Shown one piece after another: positions 1-5,021 of a DNA stretch of 5,193 bases (position 1 is its first letter; each line of letters begins with the position of its first letter). The notes beneath the pieces are model-generated. The model had not been told where the DNA came from and made no database searches. It saw nothing but the letters and a program-made list of their open reading frames with translations. The stretch comes from an uncultured Eubacterium sp. (GTDB taxonomy: Bacteria > Bacillota > Clostridia > Eubacteriales > Eubacteriaceae). The position numbers and the translations under genes were made by a program. The stretch lies in contig CACZTE010000246.1 of assembly GCA_902784045.1 (NCBI GenBank), forward strand, positions 1-5,193. Direction: 5' to 3'.

Positions 1-162
1 AGCCAATCACGCTTCGCCTATGGCTTGCGTTCTTGGGCAAGCCTTGCATGGCACACACATCGGCTCTGTCTTCGCTTACGCTCGTCAATCACCGTGTCGT
101 GTGCGCAATCGAGCGAAGCGGGTGGAATCGCTCTATGTGCTCATGTACGTTATCCTTGCCCA

Positions 163-206
163 ATGTCCATCCGCCATTATACGCAAGCGTAACGGCGTAT
201 GTCCAT
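163..206. repeat. 8-bp direct repeat flanking a small imperfect palindrome
   Basis: ATGTCCAT occurs at 163-170 and again at 199-206. Between the copies lie 28 bases (171-198) that contain an inverted repeat: TACGC-AA-GCGTA at the centre (180-191), with GCC (173-175) and GGC (194-196) as an outer, imperfectly spaced arm. A palindrome between short direct repeats resembles a tiny insertion with target duplication, but eight bases is short and could arise by chance. Confidence 0.35.
176..205 (-). promoter_or_regulatory. Candidate leftward sigmaA-type promoter
   Basis: Read on the minus strand there is a -35-like TGGACA (plus positions 200-205, five of six consensus bases), an 18-base spacer and a perfect -10 TATAAT (176-181). 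Transcription would start near position 168-170 and run leftward out of the window through the inverted-repeat region. No convincing reading frame follows inside the window, so the product would be a leader or non-coding RNA, or a gene to the left of position 1. The -10 lies partly within a small palindrome, so the match could be coincidental. Confidence 0.4.
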
Positions 207-272
207 TGACAAGGGCTTATCGCTCACGATGATTTTTTTGATGTTCTCTGTTGTGAGGTTGTCAATATCCAT
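177..272 (-). pseudogene. Short coding-like remnant, unassigned
   Basis: On the minus strand an ATG at 272-270 opens a 31-codon frame ending at TAA (179-177): it begins MDIDNLTTENIKKIIVSD and ends in RRYACV. The same frame stays open upstream of the ATG for nine more codons (PDPEKNFEN and A) back to a TGA. The composition (acidic/amphipathic, balanced use of Asp, Asn, Ile, Lys) looks like genuine protein rather than random reading. There is no ribosome binding site at a usable distance; a GGAG lies about 18 bases before the ATG. The last codons run into the 8-bp repeat and palindrome at 163-206. I do not recognise the family. It may be a gene remnant, a small protein or chance. Confidence 0.2.
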
Positions 273-311
273 GGCGTTTTCGAAATTTTTCTCCGGGTCG
301 GGTCAGATTTC

Positions 312-340
312 TTCATTTATCGGGCGTTCTATGGTATGAT
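312..340 (+). promoter_or_regulatory. Candidate extended -10 promoter of rlmN
   Basis: TGG followed by TATGAT (332-340) is an extended -10 element matching five of six consensus bases. A weak -35-like TTCATT (312-317) lies 17 bases upstream, which is acceptable for an extended -10 promoter. Transcription would begin near 346-348, giving a leader of about 67 bases before the rlmN ATG at 414. The ATG at 336 lies inside this -10 box, which argues against it as a translation start. Confidence 0.45.
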
Positions 341-350
341 AGCAAAACGG

Positions 351-373
351 CGCGCGGCCAACCACGCCGCGCG
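351..373 (+). other. GC-rich hairpin in the rlmN leader
   Basis: CGCGCGG (351-357) is complementary to CCGCGCG (367-373), with a nine-base loop. An alternative palindrome CGCCGCGCGGCG covers 365-376, so two mutually exclusive folds exist. The stem starts within a few bases of the predicted transcript 5' end and is not followed by a run of T, so it does not look like a terminator. It could stabilise the 5' end of the mRNA. The role is inferred. Confidence 0.4.
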
Positions 374-401
374 GCGATCAAACGCGAGAATTTTACCAAA
401 C

Positions 402-405
402 GGAG
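402..405 (+). promoter_or_regulatory. Ribosome binding site of rlmN
   Basis: GGAG lies eight bases before the ATG at 414. It fixes that ATG as the start rather than the in-frame ATG at 336, which has no Shine-Dalgarno sequence and would add 26 mostly basic residues unlike the family. Confidence 0.75.
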
Positions 406-413
406 TATTTGAT

Positions 414-1490
414 ATGATCAATTTATTCGGCATGACCAAAAAAGAACTGACGGAGGCGGCGGTGTCCTTGGGCGAGAAGCCCTTTCGCGGCGCGCAGCTC
501 TTTGAGTGGCTGTATGACAAGCGGGCGGAGGACATCGACGCCATGACCAACCTGTCCAAGGCCTTTCGCGAAAAATTAAAAACGTCATACGCCATCGACC
601 GGGGCGAGGTGGTTTTAACCCAGCGCGACCCCGTGGACGGCACGCGCAAATTCTTGATCCGCTTTGCCGACGGGGAGTGTGTGGAGTCGGTGCTGATGCG
701 CTATGAGCACGGTCTTTCCCTGTGCGTGTCGAGCCAGGTGGGCTGCGCCATGGGCTGCGCTTTTTGCGCGTCCACCAGGGGCGGGCTGATCCGCGATCTG
801 ACGGCGGGGGAAATGCTCTCGCAAATCGCGCTGGCGGAAAAAGCGGTGGGCGAGCGGGTCGCCTCGGTGGTGGTGATGGGCATCGGCGAGCCGCTGATGA
901 ACATGGACCATCTGTTCACCTTCCTGCGTCTGGCCGGCGAGGGGTGGGGCATCGGCATGCGCCATTTCACGGTGTCGACCTGCGGGCTGGTGCCGGAAAT
1001 CGACCGGCTGGCCGAGGAAAACCTGCAGATTAATCTGGCGGTTTCCCTCCATTCGCCGTTTCAGGAAACGCGGGAGACTTTGATGCCCGTCGCCAGGCGT
1101 TATCCCCTTGAAGAACTTCTTAAGAGTTGTAAAAATTATTTTACAAAAACCGGCCGGAGAATCACTTTTGAATACGCTTTAATGGCCGGTGTCAACGATC
1201 GGCCCGAGGACATCGAGCGCTTGTCCGCGTTGTTTAAAGGCCGGGGCGCCCACATCAATCTCATCAATTTGAACCCCGTGGCGGAGAGTTCGTTAAAACA
1301 TAGCGAGAATGTAAACTTTTTTTGTCACGCGTTGAAAAAGCGCGGGATTCATTGTACAATGAGGAGAACCATCGGGCAAAATATTGACGCTGCCTGCGGG
1401 CAGCTCAGGCAGAAACAATTGGCCCGATCTTCATCGAATCATCAGAACATTGAATCTAAACCAATGTCATTAGAATCAGAGAAGAGTTGA
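414..1490 (+). CDS. rlmN: 23S rRNA (adenine2503-C2)/tRNA (adenine37-C2) methyltransferase RlmN
   Basis: RlmN is a cytosolic radical-SAM enzyme that methylates C2 of A2503 in 23S rRNA and of A37 in some tRNAs. The product is 358 residues, a normal length. The radical-SAM 4Fe-4S motif CxxxCxxC is Cys111, Cys115 and Cys118 (VGCAMGCAFC). Cys104, seven residues earlier in LCVSSQVGC, corresponds to the catalytic Cys118 of E. coli RlmN, and Cys328 in DIDAACGQLR corresponds to the methyl-carrying Cys355. MGIGEPLMN (155-163) is the SAM-binding GxGEP motif, and SLHSP and INLNP follow in the barrel. All catalytic residues are present. The N-terminal domain (about 1-75) is the usual RNA-binding helical part. 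The start at 414 is set by a GGAG at good distance. After CGQLR there is an extra Ser/Glu/Asn-rich tail of about 25 residues. The gene ends 15 bases before the preferred prpC start. The family is certain. Distinction from the resistance methyltransferase Cfr rests on this housekeeping context and overall sequence. Confidence 0.97.
   Translation: MINLFGMTKKELTEAAVSLGEKPFRGAQLFEWLYDKRAEDIDAMTNLSKAFREKLKTSYAIDRGEVVLTQRDPVDGTRKFLIRFADGECVESVLMRYEHGLSLCVSSQVGCAMGCAFCASTRGGLIRDLTAGEMLSQIALAEKAVGERVASVVVMGIGEPLMNMDHLFTFLRLAGEGWGIGMRHFTVSTCGLVPEIDRLAEENLQINLAVSLHSPFQETRETLMPVARRYPLEELLKSCKNYFTKTGRRITFEYALMAGVNDRPEDIERLSALFKGRGAHINLINLNPVAESSLKHSENVNFFCHALKKRGIHCTMRRTIGQNIDAACGQLRQKQLARSSSNHQNIESKPMSLESEKS
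1127..1146. repeat. AT-rich perfect inverted repeat inside rlmN
   Basis: TTGTAAAA (1127-1134) and TTTTACAA (1139-1146) form an eight-pair perfect inverted repeat around an ATTA loop. It encodes residues around SCKNYFTKT of RlmN. The surrounding stretch (about 1105-1200) is clearly more AT-rich than the GC-rich coding sequence on both sides. It could be an mRNA hairpin or an operator-like site, but in-frame coding is intact and no function is shown. Confidence 0.3.
1332..1360 (+). promoter_or_regulatory. Candidate internal promoter for prpC-prkC-rsgA
   Basis: TTGAAA (1332-1337) and TACAAT (1355-1360) each match the sigmaA consensus at five of six positions and are separated by the ideal 17 bases. 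They lie in the last 160 bases of rlmN. Transcription would start near 1367, giving a leader of roughly 140 bases before prpC. This would allow the phosphatase-kinase-GTPase block to be expressed independently of rlmN. The bases also encode conserved RlmN residues, so a chance match cannot be excluded. Confidence 0.45.
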
Positions 1491-1505
1491 GGTGTGGCTA
1501 TTACC

Positions 1506-2249
1506 ATGAAATGTGCTTATGCATCGGACGTCGGCGTTAAACGAAAAAACAATCAAGACGCTTACTTGGCCGCTAATATCACAAAAGAAGGAAAAACCTA
1601 TTACTTATTCGCGGTGGCCGACGGTCTGGGCGGTCATCAATCCGGCGAGGTTGCCAGTCAGATGGCCATCGACTATATCAAAAAGCATTTTTATTATATG
1701 GATGACTTTTTTGATTATGAGGCCGTGGACGAGTTTGTCAACAAAATCAACATGGCGATTATCGAAAAAGGATGCGAAATTCCCGAATACATGGGTATGG
1801 CCACCACATTGACCATGGCGGTGGTGACCGGCGATCACATGGGGATTTATCACGTGGGCGACAGCAGAGCCTACCGCGTCAGCGAAGGGGACATTGAGCA
1901 GCTGACCAAGGACCATTCGCTGGTGCAGACGCTGGTGGATCAGGGCCGCATCACGCCGGAGGAAGCGAAGGTGCATCCTCAAAAAAATGTCATCACGCGG
2001 GCTTTGGGCACGGATGAGCGGGTTCGCACCGCCTTTTACGAGTACACGGTGTTTCCTGAGGATCAAATCCTGCTTTGTTCCGACGGGCTTTACAACATGG
2101 TGCCCGAGTCTGAGATCTGCCGGGTCGTCAGCGATTACGGCGAAGAGGAAGCCGTGAGCCTTTTGGTGCGCGAAGCCAATGAAAACGGCGGTGTTGATAA
2201 TATTACGGTGATACTTTTTACACCTGAAAATGAGGTGACCCAATTATGA
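1506..2249 (+). CDS. prpC: PP2C-family (PPM) Ser/Thr protein phosphatase, PrpC/Stp type
   Basis: This is a metal-dependent (Mn/Mg) cytosolic phosphatase that removes phosphate from PrkC and its substrates. From the ATG at 1506 it has 247 residues, a typical single-domain length. The PPM motifs are in order and complete: RKNNQD (Asp18), VADGLGGHQSGE (Asp39 and Gly40 bind metal), GMATTL (97-102), HVGDSRAYR (Asp119), TKDHSLVQ, the flap segment with VHPQKNVITRALG, LCSDGLYNMV (Asp193) and GGVDNITVI (Asp231, Asn232). No membrane segment or added domain is present. Start choice is uncertain. A GTG at 1494 would add four residues (MAIT) and has a weak GAAGAG seven bases upstream. The ATG at 1506 has GAGGTG (1489-1494) eleven bases upstream and gives the usual family N-terminus, Met-Lys then a SDVG motif. 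Its stop overlaps the prkC start by four bases, implying translational coupling. Confidence 0.95.
   Translation: MKCAYASDVGVKRKNNQDAYLAANITKEGKTYYLFAVADGLGGHQSGEVASQMAIDYIKKHFYYMDDFFDYEAVDEFVNKINMAIIEKGCEIPEYMGMATTLTMAVVTGDHMGIYHVGDSRAYRVSEGDIEQLTKDHSLVQTLVDQGRITPEEAKVHPQKNVITRALGTDERVRTAFYEYTVFPEDQILLCSDGLYNMVPESEICRVVSDYGEEEAVSLLVREANENGGVDNITVILFTPENEVTQL
2232..2238 (+). promoter_or_regulatory. Ribosome binding site of prkC inside the prpC end
   Basis: GAGGTGA lies seven bases before the prkC ATG at 2246 and within the last codons of prpC. It matches the anti-Shine-Dalgarno sequence well. With the ATGA overlap (2246-2249), it lets prkC be translated both by re-initiation and by fresh loading of ribosomes. 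Confidence 0.75.
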
Positions 2250-3982
2250 TTGGAAAAGTCTTGAATAACCGCTATCAAATCATTGAACTCATCGGCCGCG
2301 GCGGCATGGCTTATGTGTATAAAGCCCGTGATTTGAAGCTCAATCGTTTTGTCGCGGTGAAAGTTCTCCGCGAGGAATATACCGAAAACGAACAATTTAT
2401 CCGCAAGTTTGACAGGGAGTCGCAGGCGGCGGCGGGCTTAAGCCACGCCAACATTGTCTCCGTGTATGACGTGGGGGTAGACGGCGACGTGTATTTCATC
2501 GTCATGGAATACGTCAACGGCATCACCCTCAAGCAATACCTGGATCGCAAAGGCCATCTGGATTATGAGGAGGCCACCAATTTTATTATCGAGGTGGCGG
2601 AAGCGCTGTCCTGCGCCCACGCCAACCACATTATCCACCGGGATATCAAACCCCAGAACATCATGCTGACGGCGGACAACGTGCCTAAGGTGACGGATTT
2701 CGGCATCGCCCGGGCCATCACCAGCTCGACCATCACCATGACCAATCAGACCATGGGCTCGGTGCATTACATCTCGCCGGAACAGGCCCGAGGCGGCTTC
2801 GTGGACGAGCGCAGCGATTTGTACTCGCTGGGGATTATGTATTATGAGTTGCTGACCGGGGTGCTGCCCTTTGACGAGGAAAGCTCGGTGAGCATTGCCA
2901 TCAAGCACATTCAGGAGCAGATGACGCCGCCGGTTAAAATCAATCCCGATATTCCGATGAGCGTCAACAACGTGGTCATGCGGCTGTGCGCCAAAAAGCC
3001 GGAAGACCGCTATCAGAGCTGTGAGGATCTGGTGGACGATCTCGACCAGATTATGACCGACGTCACCATCGACCCCAACGCCCCCACCGGCGCCAAAAAC
3101 GGCATGGTGGACAATCGCCACATTTTGGACGAAAACAGCCTGTTTAAGGTGGAAAAGGGCAAGGACGCCGCGAAAAAAGACAAAGAAGACGCCCTGGCCG
3201 AAAGTCAGCGGCAAAAGAAGAAGCGGCGCAACATCATCATCGGTGTCATTGTGGGCATCATCGTCATCGTGTTGGCGGTGCTGGCCGTCAACGCCATGAT
3301 CGGCGGCAAAAGCGTGGTGGTGCCCGACGTCAGCAACATGACGGAAGAACAGGCGCGGCAGGCGGCGGAAGCCGTGGGCATGGAGATCCAGGTAGAAAAA
3401 CAGGTCTATGACAACCGCGTGGAAGCGGGCCGGGTGGTCTCGCAAAATCCCGCGGCGGGCACGGAGTCGCGCAGCGGCCGAACCCTGAAAATCACGCTGA
3501 GCAAAGGCAGCAATATGGTCAATGTGCCCTCGGTCATCGGCCTGTCGGAAAACGAGGCGGTGGTGGCCATTGAGCAGGCCAAGCTGTCCGTCAGCGAAAT
3601 CAGACGCGAATTTAACGATAGTTATGAAACCGGCGTGGTGTTCAACGTCTCGCCGGCGCAGCAGTCCCAAGTGAACGAAGGCTCGACGGTGGTGCTCTAT
3701 GTGAGCAAAGGGCGCAACACGGCCACGGTGCCCAGCATTGTAGGGCTGTCCGACGACGTGGCGCAAAAACAGATTGTCTCCGCGGGCTTTGCCGTGGGTA
3801 CCATCAGCGAGCAATACAGCGACCAATACGCCAGAGGCTTGGTGATGAGTCAGTCGCCTTCCGGCGGCACCCAAACCGAGCGGGGCACCACCATCAATTA
3901 CGTGATCAGCAGCGGGCCGCAGCCGGCGCCGACCACCACGGTGACGCCGACGCCCAGCAACAGCAATTCCGGCAACAACTGA
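2246..3982 (+). CDS. prkC: PASTA-domain transmembrane Ser/Thr protein kinase, PrkC/StkP/PknB type
   Basis: This is a membrane Ser/Thr kinase of 578 residues whose outer PASTA repeats bind muropeptides or lipid II in characterised homologues, controlling cell-wall synthesis, division or germination. The kinase domain (about 10-270) is complete: glycine loop LIGRGGMAYVYKA (15-27), ATP-binding Lys39 in VAVKV, Glu58, catalytic loop HRDIKPQN (131-138), DFG (151-153), SPE (177-179) and the ERSDLYSLG segment. The activation loop (154-176) is unusually rich in Thr/Ser (TSSTITMTNQT), the expected autophosphorylation sites. A charged juxtamembrane linker (about 300-328, with QRQKKKRRN) leads to one membrane helix (329-351), consistent with kinase inside and C-terminus outside. 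Three PASTA repeats follow, each opening with a VP and an Ile/Val/Met-rich segment (about 356-420, 425-489, 493-556). The protein ends in a Pro/Thr then Asn/Ser-rich tail (558-578). The start is fixed by GAGGTGA and the ATGA overlap with prpC. The family is certain; the exact ligand is not. Confidence 0.97.
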   Translation: MIGKVLNNRYQIIELIGRGGMAYVYKARDLKLNRFVAVKVLREEYTENEQFIRKFDRESQAAAGLSHANIVSVYDVGVDGDVYFIVMEYVNGITLKQYLDRKGHLDYEEATNFIIEVAEALSCAHANHIIHRDIKPQNIMLTADNVPKVTDFGIARAITSSTITMTNQTMGSVHYISPEQARGGFVDERSDLYSLGIMYYELLTGVLPFDEESSVSIAIKHIQEQMTPPVKINPDIPMSVNNVVMRLCAKKPEDRYQSCEDLVDDLDQIMTDVTIDPNAPTGAKNGMVDNRHILDENSLFKVEKGKDAAKKDKEDALAESQRQKKKRRNIIIGVIVGIIVIVLAVLAVNAMIGGKSVVVPDVSNMTEEQARQAAEAVGMEIQVEKQVYDNRVEAGRVVSQNPAAGTESRSGRTLKITLSKGSNMVNVPSVIGLSENEAVVAIEQAKLSVSEIRREFNDSYETGVVFNVSPAQQSQVNEGSTVVLYVSKGRNTATVPSIVGLSDDVAQKQIVSAGFAVGTISEQYSDQYARGLVMSQSPSGGTQTERGTTINYVISSGPQPAPTTTVTPTPSNSNSGNN

Positions 3983-3983
3983 C

Positions 3984-3989
3984 AAGGTG
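3984..3989 (+). promoter_or_regulatory. Ribosome binding site of rsgA
   Basis: AAGGTG lies four bases before the ATG at 3994, in the 11-base gap after prkC. The spacing is short. The next in-frame ATG (4003) would be 13 bases away and has no better site, so 3994 is preferred, though 4003 would remove only three residues. Confidence 0.55.
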
Positions 3990-3993
3990 CGCG

Positions 3994-4902
3994 ATGACGG
4001 AGATGAAAGGACGCATTTTAAAAGGAATCGGCGGGTTTTACACGATAGAATCCGCCGATTCTTCGGTTTTACTCACCGCCAAGGCGGCGGGGATTTTCAG
4101 ACATCAGAAAATCAAGCCCGCCGTCGGGGATCATGTGACGGTCATCGGTGAATCTGATAGTTACGTGATTGCCGAGATTGAGAAGCGGCGCAATTTTTTT
4201 GTCAGGCCGCCGGTGGCCAATGTGGACCGCGCCGCGCTGGTGTTTGCCCTGGCTCATCCTAAACCGGATTTGCTGCTTCTGGATAAGCTGCTCATCGCCT
4301 GCGAGGAGAACCGGGTGGAGGCGATGATCTGCCTGACCAAGCGGGACACGGCGGACGCCTCCGCCGTGGCTGAGATTTACGCTAAAACCCCGTATCCGGT
4401 CCTTGAACTCAACGCGACGAGTCCCGACGAGCTTGCCCCCATCGCGGAATTTTGCGCGGGACACACGGTTTTTTTGGCCGGGCCTTCGGGGGTGGGCAAA
4501 TCCACCCTCACCAACGGTCTGGTCGGCCAACCCACCATGGACACCGGCAGCGTCAGCGTAAAGCTCGGCCGCGGCAAGCACACCACCCGGCATGTGGAGC
4601 TGATTCCCTTAAAAAACGGCGGTTATCTGGCGGATACGCCGGGGTTTTCGTCGCTGTCGCCGGCCTGCGCGGACAGCGCGTCGCTGGCCGGATACTTTCC
4701 CGAGTTTCCGCTTGGCGGGTGCCGGTTTTTGGACTGCAGGCACCGGGCGGAACCGGGCTGCGCGGTGCGGGCGGCGGTGGAAGCGGGAGATGTCTCACCG
4801 GCGCGCTATGCCAATTACCTGACGCTGTTACAAGCAGTTGAAGCGCGGGGCGCCAAAGAACGGCGCGGCGGGAATAAGACCGCTCCGGGAAAACCCCGAT
4901 GA
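3994..4902 (+). CDS. rsgA: Small ribosomal subunit biogenesis GTPase RsgA (CpgA/YloQ)
   Basis: RsgA is a cytosolic GTPase that binds the immature 30S subunit and checks its decoding centre late in assembly. The product has 302 residues, the usual length. An OB-fold (about 1-70, with GRILKGIGGFYTIE) is followed by a circularly permuted GTPase domain, in which G4 precedes G1: G4 is TKRD (115-118), G1 is GPSGVGKST (163-171), the G2 region is GRGKHTTRH (192-200) and G3 is DTPGF (214-218). The C-terminal zinc site is Cys243, Cys248, His250 and Cys256 (CRFLDCRHRAEPGC). All key residues are present. A basic tail (AKERRGGNKTAPGKPR) could contact rRNA; that is inferred. It lies 11 bases after prkC, so is probably co-transcribed. 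In B. subtilis the homologue is phosphorylated by PrkC, giving this position a functional logic. No rpe or thiN follows, unlike B. subtilis. Confidence 0.97.
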   Translation: MTEMKGRILKGIGGFYTIESADSSVLLTAKAAGIFRHQKIKPAVGDHVTVIGESDSYVIAEIEKRRNFFVRPPVANVDRAALVFALAHPKPDLLLLDKLLIACEENRVEAMICLTKRDTADASAVAEIYAKTPYPVLELNATSPDELAPIAEFCAGHTVFLAGPSGVGKSTLTNGLVGQPTMDTGSVSVKLGRGKHTTRHVELIPLKNGGYLADTPGFSSLSPACADSASLAGYFPEFPLGGCRFLDCRHRAEPGCAVRAAVEAGDVSPARYANYLTLLQAVEARGAKERRGGNKTAPGKPR

Positions 4903-4920
4903 GTGCCGTTTTGGCGGCAC
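4903..4920 (+). other. Hairpin directly after the rsgA stop codon
   Basis: GTGCCG (4903-4908) pairs perfectly with CGGCAC (4915-4920) around a TTTTGG loop. It starts at the base after the rsgA stop. No T-run follows it, so it is not a classic terminator. It may protect the mRNA 3' end left after the terminator downstream, or be incidental. Confidence 0.35.
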
Positions 4921-4957
4921 GCCGTCATCATCAGAGGGCAGTGGCTTACCGACAGAC

Positions 4958-5000
4958 GCAAAAAAACGCTTTGACCGATTGGCCAAAGCGTTTTATTTGC
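4958..5000. terminator. Bidirectional Rho-independent terminator between rsgA and rpmB
   Basis: AAAACGCTTTG (4963-4973) pairs perfectly with CAAAGCGTTTT (4984-4994), an 11-pair stem. With one bulged A (4995) pairing continues through AAA/TTT to GC/GC at 4958-4959 and 4999-5000. Inside the ten-base loop, CC (4975-4976) and GG (4981-4982) could add two pairs. Read rightward, the GC core is followed by TTTTATTT for rsgA. Read leftward, it is followed by seven T for rpmB, whose stop codon lies 21 bases away. The convergent gene order fits one shared terminator. Confidence 0.9.
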
Positions 5001-5021
5001 ATCTTTTATCCAATGAAGGGA

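Larger units (their letters stand above)
1..331. other. Gene-free upstream region with several inverted repeats
   Basis: No recognisable protein gene or known RNA family is visible here. The one plus-strand open frame (20-232, 70 codons) is Cys/Arg-rich, lacks a ribosome binding site and resembles no family I know, so I leave it uncalled. The sequence is rich in short inverted repeats: 22-28 with 37-43 (GGCTTGC/GCAAGCC); 33-41 with 155-163 (TTGGGCAAG/CTTGCCCAA); 47-55 with 136-145 (nine pairs and one bulge); 70-76 with 112-118 (CTTCGCT/AGCGAAG); 10-17 with 113-120 (CGCTTCGC/GCGAAGCG). Three of these pairs nest inside each other (33-163, 47-145, 70-118), as in a folded RNA or a palindromic element. 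In many Firmicutes rsmB would lie directly upstream of rlmN; it is not here. Confidence 0.55.

Noticed and set aside
20..232. 70-codon plus-strand open frame
   Set aside because: There is no ribosome binding site, the composition is odd (Cys/Arg-rich) and no family is recognisable. It spans several inverted repeats and the leftward promoter candidate.
219..239. Possible terminator: ATCG-CTCA-CGAT followed by GA and seven T
   Set aside because: A four-pair stem is too weak for an intrinsic terminator and nothing upstream on the plus strand clearly needs one.
336..413. Upstream ATG extending rlmN by 26 residues
   Set aside because: The ATG lies inside the candidate -10 box, has no Shine-Dalgarno sequence and adds residues not expected in RlmN. 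The ATG at 414 has GGAG eight bases upstream.
414..1490. Possible Cfr-type antibiotic-resistance methyltransferase instead of RlmN
   Set aside because: The sequence reads as a standard RlmN and sits in the conserved housekeeping cluster before prpC-prkC-rsgA, with no mobile element beside it.
1605..2243. 212-codon open frame antisense to prpC
   Set aside because: It is a shadow of prpC, which has every PP2C motif in frame; the antisense product is His-rich and unrecognisable.
2438..3985. 515-codon open frame antisense to prkC
   Set aside because: Its translation is His/Arg/Val-rich low-complexity protein typical of the reverse reading of GC-rich codons. prkC is fully explained by kinase and PASTA motifs, and no ribosome binding site or family match supports the antisense frame.
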